Origin: an uncultured Gammaproteobacteria bacterium
GTDB lineage: Bacteria > Pseudomonadota > Gammaproteobacteria > Magnimaribacterales > Magnimaribacteraceae
Reading direction: 5' to 3'
Length of the DNA stretch: 64,000 bases
Assembly (NCBI GenBank): GCA_913045055.1
Contig: CAJWPI010000004.1
Span: 1-64,000, forward strand
The position numbers and the translations under genes are program-made. Positions 54,406 to 62,256 of the stretch are shown here, piece by piece. The notes beneath the pieces were generated by a model that saw only the letters and a program-made list of their open reading frames with translations, had not been told where the DNA came from and did no database searches. Each line of letters opens with the position of its first letter. Within the stretch, counting starts at the first letter, position 1.

Positions 54406-55194
54406 CTAAAAATCTAAAGGCTTCCATTTTGGAGGTCTTTTTTCTATAAAAGCTTTTCCACCCTCTTCAAAATCAGGATGAACATTTTGTTCTGAGATCA
54501 ATTTCCAAGCATACTCTAAAGACTCATTGAGTCCCTTCTCTTTTGAGTGCCATATTGCTTTCTTGGTTCTTGCAAGAGCTGATGGGGAATGAACTTTGAT
54601 CATATCTGCTACTTCTCTAGCTCTTTCCATCAACTTATCTTTAGCAACAATTTCTCCAATCAATCCTATTTCTAAAGCTCTTTGTGCTGACATTCTTTCT
54701 CCTCCTCCTACTAAAGACATACGGAGTACAGCTTCTAAAGGTATTTTTCTACTAAGACCAACAGGCTCAAGTCCAGCAACTAAACCCACTTTTACATGAG
54801 TATCAAAGAAAGTTGCATTATCAGATGCAATGATAATATCACTATCAGCTACGAAATGTAGTCCTCCTCCGCATGTTATTCCATTCACAGCACAGATTAC
54901 GGGTTTCCAAACATTATTCTGTAAAGACGTCCATCTAATGGACTCTAAAGAAGCCTTACCTGGCTCATCATTCATGTCAGGAAGATCAGCTAAATCTGCG
55001 CCACTACAAAAGGCCTTAGCACCAGACCCTGTAATGATACCTACTGTTGCTGAAGAGTCTTCTCTAAATTTTTCCCATGCTAAAGGAAGCTCTTGTGACA
55101 TTACACTATTGACTGCATTGTATTGATCTGGTCTGTTTAGAGTGATAATCGCTACCTTGTCAGATACTTCATAATTTATTGTATTAAATCTCAT
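54406..55194 (-). CDS. Enoyl-CoA hydratase/isomerase family protein
   Basis: 262 residues. Oxyanion motifs GSGAKAFCSGADLAD and VNGITCGGGLHFV, then FDTHVKVGLVAGLEPVGLSRKIP. By eye both catalytic glutamates of standard enoyl-CoA hydratases are replaced (His and Arg), so a different crotonase reaction, such as ring hydrolysis or C-C cleavage, should be considered. Lies 12 bases after the SDR gene in the same directon. Confidence 0.86.
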   Translation of the reverse strand: MRFNTINYEVSDKVAIITLNRPDQYNAVNSVMSQELPLAWEKFREDSSATVGIITGSGAKAFCSGADLADLPDMNDEPGKASLESIRWTSLQNNVWKPVICAVNGITCGGGLHFVADSDIIIASDNATFFDTHVKVGLVAGLEPVGLSRKIPLEAVLRMSLVGGGERMSAQRALEIGLIGEIVAKDKLMERAREVADMIKVHSPSALARTKKAIWHSKEKGLNESLEYAWKLISEQNVHPDFEEGGKAFIEKRPPKWKPLDF

Positions 55195-55206
55195 ATTTTT
55201 CTTTCC

Positions 55207-56109
55207 TTAAGCTTTTTTATTATCAGGACTTTTAACTCCTTTTGAGAAAGGATAGGGAATTGATAACATTCCTATAGGACCAAACTCAGGTACTAAATCT
55301 TCCAATAAGTGTTTTTCTATTTCTTCTATAGTCCAGCCCCCTTCTTTAGTAAGAGTTTTACCATAATGTGGATGAATCATAAGAGCTAAACGGTCTCCTC
55401 CACATCCAAATATTTGTCCACTAATTGATGAAGATTTCTCACTAGATAGAAAAACAACAAGAGGACCGTTCAAAGTTGGGTCTATAAAGTCAACTTCTGT
55501 ACCGTTAGCATTAGCGCTATCATTAAAGGTTTCAGACATTCTAGTAGTTCCTGTCGGTCCTATAGCATTAACCCTAATGCCATATCTTGCTAATTCAATT
55601 GCTAAAGTGTAGGTCATGGAAGCAATAGCTCCTTTAGCAGCTGAGTAATTTGTTTGACCAAAGTTACCAAAATGAGCTCCAGAAGTAGTGTTAATTATTG
55701 ATCCTCCAGTATTTCTTTCTTTCATAATCTTACAAGCAGCTTGAGCGCACCAAAAGGTTCCTTTTACATGAACTCTCCAAACATCATCAAACTCTTCATC
55801 TGTCATTTTCAAAAAAGTCCTGTCTCTGAGAATTCCAGCATTATTGACAAGAATATCTACAGATCCATGCTCATCTGCACACCCTATTATAAGATTTTCT
55901 GAACCCTCTCTAGAAGATATATCACAACTATAAGGGCTTGCCTTTCCCCCCTGGGATCGGATTTCTTCAACTACGCTTTCGCTTTTTTCTTTATCAATAT
56001 CATTAACTATTACTGTAGCCCCAGATTTGGCTAAGTGAAGACAATGCCCTCTTCCTATACCTCTTCCTCCTCCAGTCACTATAGCTATTTTTCGTGAAAG
56101 AATTTTCAT
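55207..56109 (-). CDS. SDR similar to (3R)-hydroxyacyl-CoA dehydrogenase domain of MFE-2
   Basis: 300 residues. TGGGRGIGRGHCLHLAKSGATVIVNDID, NNAGILRDRTFLKM, FGNFGQTNYSAAKGA and a C-terminal extension (about 255-300) relate it to the protein at 26379-27287 and to 17-beta-hydroxysteroid dehydrogenase 4. Here the catalytic serine is in NTTSGAHFG. Its position beside an acyl-CoA dehydrogenase and crotonases fits the dehydrogenation step of beta-oxidation. It overlaps the acyl-CoA dehydrogenase stop by one base. Confidence 0.87.
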   Translation of the reverse strand: MKILSRKIAIVTGGGRGIGRGHCLHLAKSGATVIVNDIDKEKSESVVEEIRSQGGKASPYSCDISSREGSENLIIGCADEHGSVDILVNNAGILRDRTFLKMTDEEFDDVWRVHVKGTFWCAQAACKIMKERNTGGSIINTTSGAHFGNFGQTNYSAAKGAIASMTYTLAIELARYGIRVNAIGPTGTTRMSETFNDSANANGTEVDFIDPTLNGPLVVFLSSEKSSSISGQIFGCGGDRLALMIHPHYGKTLTKEGGWTIEEIEKHLLEDLVPEFGPIGMLSIPYPFSKGVKSPDNKKA

Positions 56110-57227
56110 TATCCTAAAACCTCCTTGGATAACTGATTTCCTAAATAACTATTATCCCAAAGACTATTTTGGAGATGTTTAGCTCTTCTGAAGAAAAGCT
56201 GAGGATCAGCCTCTACAGTAAAGCCCAACCCTCCGTATATTTGAATTGTAGTAGAAGCAACTTCTCGAAAAGTTTTACAGCTTTGCATCTTAGCCATTGG
56301 AGCAAGGCGTTTTATGTCTAATCCATTTTTCTTTGCCCAAGCCGCTTCGTAACAAAGCAATTTACTGGCCTCAACCTCTACTAATGCATCTGCTAAGTAA
56401 TGTGCTATTGATTGAAATCCTCCTATAGGTTGTCCAAATGCTTCTCGTTCTTTTGAATATTCAACCCCCAAAGATAACACCTTCTCAGCTCCACCTGAAG
56501 CCTGTGCAGCAATAAGAATTAGACCTTCATCGACAATCTTCTTCCATTCTGACCAGAAGTCTAAACCGTTCCCTAATTTCATTTCTTCTTCTAACTTTAC
56601 ATTTTCAAATGTAACTTCAAATAAACTCTCCCCAGCGTGATTAGGTTGATATCGTGAACTAATTCCTTCGGTTGCAGAGTCTAGTAAGTAAGCTTCTATC
56701 GATCCCTTTTCACTTTTGCAGAACACAATTAATTTATTAGATTCAGAAAAATAAGGAACCATATGTTTAGATCCACTAAGAATATTAGATTCCTTTTCTT
56801 TTTTAGGGGAAATGCCTATGCCTGTTTGGTGAAAACTTGACCCTGGCTCTAACCAAGCTATTGTCAAAATTATTTCGCCACTAATAATCGAAGGTAAGAT
56901 TGTCTTCTTCTGGTCACTTGATCCGATTTTATTAATAATGTTTGCCCCTAGGAAACAACTAACAAAATGGGGAGAAAAAGCTAGATTTTTTCCAAACTCC
57001 TCGTAAATAATGCACAAATCTAATAGATTCATCCCAAGTCCATCATATTCTTCTGAAATAGCAGTGCCTGTTATTCCCAGCTCAATAAGTTGATTCCAAA
57101 AATCCATAGAAAAACCTGGTTCCTTACCTTCTATCTCCCTTAAAGTATTGAGACTGGAAAACTGAGAGCACATACCACCTACAGAATTTCTTAATAATTC
57201 TTGATCTTGACTAAAGTCTAGGTCCAT
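56109..57227 (-). CDS. Acyl-CoA dehydrogenase, FadE28-like subunit type
   Basis: 372 residues. DFSQDQELLRNSVGGM at the start, LTIAWLEPGSSFHQTG in place of the usual FAD/substrate block, ASGGAEKVLSLGVEYSKEREAFGQPIGGFQSI, and IYGGLGFTVEADPQLFFRRAKHLQ at the end. The standard YEGTSEIQ catalytic segment is missing, as in the small subunit of heteromeric acyl-CoA dehydrogenases from sterol pathways. It may pair with the enzyme at 58440-59627, encoded across the tetR gene. Confidence 0.88.
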   Translation of the reverse strand: MDLDFSQDQELLRNSVGGMCSQFSSLNTLREIEGKEPGFSMDFWNQLIELGITGTAISEEYDGLGMNLLDLCIIYEEFGKNLAFSPHFVSCFLGANIINKIGSSDQKKTILPSIISGEIILTIAWLEPGSSFHQTGIGISPKKEKESNILSGSKHMVPYFSESNKLIVFCKSEKGSIEAYLLDSATEGISSRYQPNHAGESLFEVTFENVKLEEEMKLGNGLDFWSEWKKIVDEGLILIAAQASGGAEKVLSLGVEYSKEREAFGQPIGGFQSIAHYLADALVEVEASKLLCYEAAWAKKNGLDIKRLAPMAKMQSCKTFREVASTTIQIYGGLGFTVEADPQLFFRRAKHLQNSLWDNSYLGNQLSKEVLG

Positions 57228-57235
57228 TTAAGTAT

Positions 57236-57856
57236 TTATTCTGGTTCTTCGGATTTGTAGTTCAGTGCCTTAAGAATAAAATTAAATAAATTAGTTAGGA
57301 CCTCTTCGTCTATGTTAGTTTTCGAATAAGAAACCATAGTTAACAAAGGGCCAACTACTATTGATTGGGCAGTTTCAAGATCTATATCTTCTGGTAATTC
57401 CTTTTTTTCTATCGCCCTTTCTATAATGGCTCTGCCAGGATAATAACGCTCTTCTAACCAAGGTAATAGCTCCTCTTGAAGCACTTCATCATGAGACATC
57501 TCTCCGGTAAGTATCTGAAGTACAGGAAGTACATAGGTGCTTGTAAAAAGAAAATGCAGTTGATCTAATAAATCTTTAAGATCTCCTTCTAAGTTTCCGG
57601 TATTAGGAACCTCCAATCTAGGAAGTGTCTTAAATGCATCAATAATTAAAAACCTTTTAGAAGGCCACCTTCTGTATATAGTAGCTTTACTAACACCTGC
57701 ATCCTTTGCAATTTCTGTAGTGCTTAAAGCTTCATAACCATACAAGGTTAAATGTCTTAAAGTTGTTTCTATAATAACTAGATCTCTTGAGGTATCTCTA
57801 GGTCTGCCTAGTTTATTAGTGCTTTGAATAACTTTAAGTTTACGTTCTTGGTTCAT
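57236..57856 (-). CDS. TetR-family transcriptional regulator
   Basis: 206 residues. The helix-turn-helix is YEALSTTEIAKDAGVSKATIYRRWPSKRFLIIDAF near residues 38-73, and the C-terminal ligand domain follows (QILTGEMSHDEVLQEELLPWLEERY resembles the TetR_C_11/16 group). It heads the minus directon of catabolic genes and is divergent from the SnoaL/acyl-CoA dehydrogenase operon, with an operator-like palindrome in between. It probably represses both sides and responds to an acyl-CoA or aromatic intermediate. Confidence 0.9.
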   Translation of the reverse strand: MNQERKLKVIQSTNKLGRPRDTSRDLVIIETTLRHLTLYGYEALSTTEIAKDAGVSKATIYRRWPSKRFLIIDAFKTLPRLEVPNTGNLEGDLKDLLDQLHFLFTSTYVLPVLQILTGEMSHDEVLQEELLPWLEERYYPGRAIIERAIEKKELPEDIDLETAQSIVVGPLLTMVSYSKTNIDEEVLTNLFNFILKALNYKSEEPE

Positions 57857-57893
57857 TTGTAATTAATTCTTTTATAACTTCTATTTATATTCT

Positions 57894-57916
57894 TTACGAA
57901 ACTTATAGTATCGCAA
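57894..57916. promoter_or_regulatory. Operator-like palindrome between tetR and the divergent operon
   Basis: TTACGAAAC-TTATA-GTATCGCAA is an imperfect 9-5-9 inverted repeat (seven of nine arm positions match) in the 109-base divergent gap. Size and place fit a TetR operator. A TATTAT (57932-57937) on the plus strand lies just downstream, so binding here could block both promoters. Confidence 0.5.
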
Positions 57917-57965
57917 TAAATTAATAATGTGTATTATTTAGTTTAAAAGGATAATCACAAACTCA

Positions 57966-58430
57966 ATGAACTTAGATAACAGCCATCAAATAATTCTTGA
58001 TAGGATTGAAATACAAGAAAAACTAGTGTCGTATGCTATTGCATTAGATCAAAGGGACTGGAAAGAACTGGATAAGATCTTCGTTAACGATGCGAAGGCT
58101 GTTTACGGAGACAAAGAAATAGGTGCAGAATACAAGTGCAATTCTAGAGAAGAAATAAGGCAGATGTGTAAAGATAACTTGAATGGATGTGGACCCACAC
58201 AACATTTATTTGGAAATTTTAGAATTAAAATTAATGGGAATAAGGCTAAAAGCAAATGCTCAGCACAAGTTGGTCATGTAGGAAAAAGTCCCAATAAGAA
58301 TGAAACTTATGAGATGTGGGGAGAATATCAAGATAAATGGAAGAAAAAAACTGACGGATGGAAAATTATTGAAAGGAGACTGATAGTGTTAAATGAGTTT
58401 GGAAATAGAGACAAAGTTCTTGGTCCATAG
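57966..58430 (+). CDS. SnoaL-like (NTF2 fold) protein
   Basis: 154 residues. IQEKLVSYAIALDQRDWKELDKIFVNDAKAVYG and the later GCGPTQHLFGNFRIKING match the SnoaL_4 group; GWKIIERRLIVL closes the sheet. The histidine in PTQHLFG could be catalytic, as in related dehydratases and isomerases. It leads a plus-strand operon with an acyl-CoA dehydrogenase and two MaoC-fold proteins, ten bases before the next gene, and is the third such protein in the window. Confidence 0.82.
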   Translation: MNLDNSHQIILDRIEIQEKLVSYAIALDQRDWKELDKIFVNDAKAVYGDKEIGAEYKCNSREEIRQMCKDNLNGCGPTQHLFGNFRIKINGNKAKSKCSAQVGHVGKSPNKNETYEMWGEYQDKWKKKTDGWKIIERRLIVLNEFGNRDKVLGP

Positions 58431-58439
58431 TTTAGTGTT

Positions 58440-59627
58440 ATGAATTTCGATTTTAGTCAGGAAGAAGAAGATTTCATTAAAGAAGTGAGGAACTTCATTA
58501 AAGAAGAAAAATTAAAAGATAATGCAGAAATAGTATTTGCTCCTAATAGAGAGGCGGATGCCACTACCAAGGTAGATAGTGCTCCTAGAAGAGCTTTTAT
58601 GAAGGAACTAGCAAAAAAAGGTTACTTAGGCATGTCTTGGCCTAAAAAATATGGGGGTCAAGAAAAAGATGGTATCTACGATTACCTGTTAAATGAGGAA
58701 CTAGCGACCGTTGGGGCACCTGCACCCGGAAAAGGAGTGGGTTCAATAGGACAAACCATAATAAGACATTGTTCAGAGAAACTTAAGAAAGAGTTTCTTC
58801 CACAAATACTTAATGCTGATATCGAATTTGCCCTTGGTTATAGTGAACCTGGAGCGGGTTCTGATTTAGCTTCTTTAAAGTTAAAAGCAGAAAAAAAAGA
58901 AGGAGGCTGGCTTATAAATGGGCAAAAAACTTGGACTTCATCTGCTCACTTTGCAGAATGGTATTGGTTAGCAGCCCGTACAGGGCCTGACCAACCTAAA
59001 CATAAAGGGATTAGTGTTTTTCTGGTTCCTATGGATGATCCGGGTATTGAAGTTCACCCTATTGAAACCATGGGAGAACATCACACCAATGGAGTATTCC
59101 TAACAGATGTATTTGTGCCCGATGAATATGTTGTTGGAGAGGTTAATAAAGGTTGGATTTATATTTGTGAAGCTCTAAATTATGAGAGATTTACTTTTTA
59201 TACAATTGGGCCTCTAGAAAATAAATTTGAAAATCTTTTGGAATTAGTTAATAACCTCAAAAGAGATGGAAAAACCTTAAAAGAATTTCCCGAAGTTAAA
59301 AATAAAATCATAGAATTAGCAATAGATGTAGAAAAAGCAAAGGTTCTTCAAAGAAAGGTATTGTCTGTAGCAATAAAAGATGAGGTTCCCTCTGTAGAAG
59401 CTGCAATATTTAAATTGTTTAGCACCCAATTGAGCCAAAAGATGGCCAATACCGCAATGGATATTTTGGGAAGAGAGGGTTTATTCCATAAGGATGGTAA
59501 AGACGCTATTGCTGAAGGTAAGTGGGAGTGGTCTTATAGAGGAACGGTTGTTGATACCATTGGCGCCGGTACCTCCGAAATTCAGAAGAATACAATAGCC
59601 AAGAAGGCCTTAGAACTTCCTTTGTAA
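58440..59627 (+). CDS. Acyl-CoA dehydrogenase, FadE29-like subunit type
   Basis: 395 residues. FDFSQEEEDFIKEVRNFIKEE at the start, FALGYSEPGAGSDLASLKLKAEKK and INGQKTWTSSAHFAEWYWLAART for the FAD domain, and TIGAGTSEIQKNTIAKK at the end. The position of the medium-chain catalytic glutamate reads alanine (TIGAGTSE), which is common in this actinobacterial/proteobacterial FadE group, where the base lies on an earlier helix. With the 56109-57227 protein it may form an alpha2beta2 enzyme acting on bulky cyclic acyl-CoA. Confidence 0.9.
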   Translation: MNFDFSQEEEDFIKEVRNFIKEEKLKDNAEIVFAPNREADATTKVDSAPRRAFMKELAKKGYLGMSWPKKYGGQEKDGIYDYLLNEELATVGAPAPGKGVGSIGQTIIRHCSEKLKKEFLPQILNADIEFALGYSEPGAGSDLASLKLKAEKKEGGWLINGQKTWTSSAHFAEWYWLAARTGPDQPKHKGISVFLVPMDDPGIEVHPIETMGEHHTNGVFLTDVFVPDEYVVGEVNKGWIYICEALNYERFTFYTIGPLENKFENLLELVNNLKRDGKTLKEFPEVKNKIIELAIDVEKAKVLQRKVLSVAIKDEVPSVEAAIFKLFSTQLSQKMANTAMDILGREGLFHKDGKDAIAEGKWEWSYRGTVVDTIGAGTSEIQKNTIAKKALELPL

Positions 59628-59631
59628 GTTA

Positions 59632-60141
59632 ATGAACGATCTACCACAAAAGGTTAAAAGTTGGATAGGTAAAACTGTTATCAAAGAAAATAATGCAGTA
59701 AAAGTTCAAAGAGGCCTTTGGCAAAATTTTTGTGCAGCTGTAGAGGATGGTAATCCCCTATATTGGGATGATGAAAAAAGCAAAGTCTATACCGATGAAT
59801 TGATTGCCCCTCCAGCAATGCTACCTTCTTGGGTAGTTCATAATGAATGGCATCCAAATAAAGTAAAAAAGAATAGACCAATGGAACTACATTTCTTGCT
59901 TAAAGAGGAGCTTGAACTTCCTTTAGGAATAGTAACCAACATAGAAATGAAGTTTTATGAACCAGTCAAAGAAGGAGATAGTATATCTTCAGAACAAAAG
60001 TTAGTAGAAGTTAGTGGAAAAATAGAGACTAAACTAGGACCAGGTAGAAAGTGGAATATAGAGGTCACATATAAAAATCAAAGAAATGTTATAGTTGGCC
60101 TACAAAACATGCATTTCTTAGGTTACAAAAAAGATGAGTAA
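59632..60141 (+). CDS. MaoC-fold protein, FAS1-type dehydratase N-terminal domain
   Basis: 169 residues. WQNFCAAVEDGNPLYWDDEKS resembles the hydratase-2 motif, but a tyrosine stands where the catalytic histidine would be (NPLYWD versus NP-x-H-x-D). PPAMLPSWVV and the RPMELHFLLKEEL region are typical of MaoC_dehydrat_N proteins. Such domains pair with a second, catalytic hotdog subunit; the next gene overlaps it by eight bases and carries the histidine. Probably one subunit of a heteromeric enoyl-CoA hydratase. Confidence 0.85.
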   Translation: MNDLPQKVKSWIGKTVIKENNAVKVQRGLWQNFCAAVEDGNPLYWDDEKSKVYTDELIAPPAMLPSWVVHNEWHPNKVKKNRPMELHFLLKEELELPLGIVTNIEMKFYEPVKEGDSISSEQKLVEVSGKIETKLGPGRKWNIEVTYKNQRNVIVGLQNMHFLGYKKDE

Positions 60142-60604
60142 GATTAATCTAGAGAAAGGTAGTTTTCTACCTGAGTTGAAATCTGTCACTTCAGTTAAAT
60201 CTGTTCAGATGGGAGCTATCTTCAGTAGAGATTGGTCTCCATTACATTCAGATCAAAAGTGGGCAAAGGAGAAAGGCAACCTTCCAGATATTATATTGAA
60301 CAATTACACAATCAATGGATGGATAAGCAAATATCTTACTGACCTATTAGGTCCAGATAGTCGTCTAGGAAGTATCCAATTCAATATGAAAAAACCTATT
60401 TGTCCTAATCAGACTATGGTATTCAAAGGAAAAATTACAAAGAAAGAACCTATAGACAGCTATAGAAGTTGGCTATACATAGAGGTAAATATTAACGTTT
60501 CAGATGAGATTGCTACTTCCTCAGCTGTAAAAATTGCTATCAATGAAAGTGATGAAGAGAGATATTCACCTTGGCGTTTGTCTTCTGAGAAATGGTGTCC
60601 CTAG
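60134..60604 (+). CDS. MaoC-like hydratase, catalytic-type subunit
   Basis: 156 residues. FSRDWSPLHSDQKWAKEKG contains the Asp-x4-His of the (R)-specific enoyl-CoA hydratase motif, and ILNNYTINGWISKYLTDLLG and RLGSIQFNMKKPICPNQTMVFKG follow the hotdog pattern. Overlap of eight bases with the preceding subunit gene supports a heteromeric complex, as in ChsH1-ChsH2 of cholesterol side-chain catabolism. It converges on the P450 gene two bases away. Confidence 0.86.
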   Translation: MSKINLEKGSFLPELKSVTSVKSVQMGAIFSRDWSPLHSDQKWAKEKGNLPDIILNNYTINGWISKYLTDLLGPDSRLGSIQFNMKKPICPNQTMVFKGKITKKEPIDSYRSWLYIEVNINVSDEIATSSAVKIAINESDEERYSPWRLSSEKWCP

Positions 60605-60606
60605 TA

Positions 60607-61809
60607 TTAAGAGGGATCAAACTCAATAGGCATCTTTATATAACCCTGCAAAAATTCTCCAAACATTCTTTTGGCCTCATTTTCTATTAATACGAAATCA
60701 GGAATGGCATTAAGAATTTCTTCAATTATTATTCTTCCTTCCATCTTTGCTAGATGATGACCTAAACACTTATGCGGACCATGTCCAAAATTTAGATTTC
60801 TAGGTGGAGTAGGCCTAGTAATATCAAATAGATCTGGACTCTCAAACTCTCTTTCATCTCTACCTGCAGATTGGTAAAGATAAATAACTGAATCTCCTTT
60901 TTTCATCTTTTTTCCATGGAGATCCATATCTTTAGCTAACTTTCTACCTAATATATTTGTTGGATGATCAAAACGAACACATTCCTCAAACGCTTTTGGA
61001 ATAAAAGAAAAGTCCTCTCTAATAATTTTAAGTTGATCTGGGTGTTGATTTAAATAAAAGAATAAGTTTGCGATGTTATTGGGAACCGTGTCTGAACCAG
61101 TAATAATTAACATACCTGTATTACCCACTATCTGTTCATCGGTCATCCAAGTATCATCTCTTACCTGCTTATTTATCCAAGCTTCGATATGTGAAGGTGA
61201 AGGAGGAACGTTTTTCCTCCATTTTTCAGCCATCTGTATTAATAACCCCATAACTTGACCAAATGCCTCCTCTCCTCTAGGAGTTACTCCCACCACATCT
61301 GGATCTCTTTCATAAAAAATATCTATAAAATGCCTTGCCTTCAAAGCAACTTCTCTATCAATCCCGATCATATCAGCGACGGTAAAAAGGGCGACTCTTC
61401 TAGCTACCTCATGGATATCCAGTTTTCCTATTTTTAATGCTGGCTTTATTAAATCCCTAGTTAATTGACGAATATTTTTTTCCATCTTAGAAACTGAAGG
61501 CTGGGTATATCTATTGGCTATAGTATTCCTGTAATCACGATGATCTTGCCCATCCATTGTTGGTATAGAGACATGTCCGGGGCCAGAATCCTCACCCAAT
61601 AAAAGAGGAGGTGGAGAAGTGCCAAATATAGAAGTGTAATCTTTGTAGGAATTCAGATGGGCATCCCAAATATCTTCAAATCTACTCAGAGCCCATGCAC
61701 CACCGAAATCTTCCATACAATGTACTGGGTCATCATCTCTAAGTTGCTTGTAGATAGTCCATCGATCTTTCCAAAATTTTGGGCTGTAAGGATTGTAATC
61801 AATAGTCAT
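60607..61809 (-). CDS. Cytochrome P450
   Basis: 400 residues, soluble bacterial type. The heme-binding motif FGHGPHKCLG puts the cysteine ligand at residue 348; the I-helix ITGSDTVPNNI has the acid-alcohol pair at Asp240-Thr241, and E-x-x-R is EECVR at 276-279. No membrane anchor. Its position at the end of the thiolase/DUF35 operon suggests that it hydroxylates the substrate or its acyl chain before beta-oxidation. No redox partner gene is in the window. The CYP family number cannot be assigned by eye. Confidence 0.95.
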   Translation of the reverse strand: MTIDYNPYSPKFWKDRWTIYKQLRDDDPVHCMEDFGGAWALSRFEDIWDAHLNSYKDYTSIFGTSPPPLLLGEDSGPGHVSIPTMDGQDHRDYRNTIANRYTQPSVSKMEKNIRQLTRDLIKPALKIGKLDIHEVARRVALFTVADMIGIDREVALKARHFIDIFYERDPDVVGVTPRGEEAFGQVMGLLIQMAEKWRKNVPPSPSHIEAWINKQVRDDTWMTDEQIVGNTGMLIITGSDTVPNNIANLFFYLNQHPDQLKIIREDFSFIPKAFEECVRFDHPTNILGRKLAKDMDLHGKKMKKGDSVIYLYQSAGRDEREFESPDLFDITRPTPPRNLNFGHGPHKCLGHHLAKMEGRIIIEEILNAIPDFVLIENEAKRMFGEFLQGYIKMPIEFDPS

Positions 61810-61827
61810 AATAACCTTCTGTCTAAA

Positions 61828-62256
61828 TCACCCCATAACCCAATAAGGTAAACATATTTCTTCAGATATTTTTTGAAAAGATACTTGCACTTCTGAACCG
61901 ATTATAATTTCTTCAAAATTATCTTCGTTTTGTTCATTATTAAATTTAAGTCGACCTATCATTCTTATTAGAGGATACTCCTTGATAGATACTAACCCAA
62001 CTGCATAAGGGCTGATTTCTTCAAAAACTGGTAAGAGAGGTGGTCTCGGTACTACAAATGACCAAATTTCCCCCTCTCCGGATACCTGATTCCATGTATA
62101 CTCTAAACAGTGGCATTGAGGACACATTGGTCTTGGAGGAAATCTTGGTTGATCACAATCATGACAATGTTGAACAACAAGTTTAGATTCTAGTGCTGCT
62201 TCCCAAAACCCTTTTTCGTATTCTTCTATACCTGGAACTGGAATATTTTTTATCAC
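61828..62256 (-). CDS. DUF35 OB-fold protein with zinc ribbon
   Basis: 142 residues. The N-terminal rubredoxin-like zinc ribbon CHDCDQPRFPPRPMCPQCHC is followed by an OB fold (GEGEIWSFVVPRPPLLPVF...). These proteins bind acyl-CoA and pair with thiolase-like partners; in steroid degradation the DUF35 domain of ChsH2 is needed by the Ltp2 aldolase. The start is GTG directly after the thiolase stop, so the two are translated together. Confidence 0.92.
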   Translation of the reverse strand: MIKNIPVPGIEEYEKGFWEAALESKLVVQHCHDCDQPRFPPRPMCPQCHCLEYTWNQVSGEGEIWSFVVPRPPLLPVFEEISPYAVGLVSIKEYPLIRMIGRLKFNNEQNEDNFEEIIIGSEVQVSFQKISEEICLPYWVMG

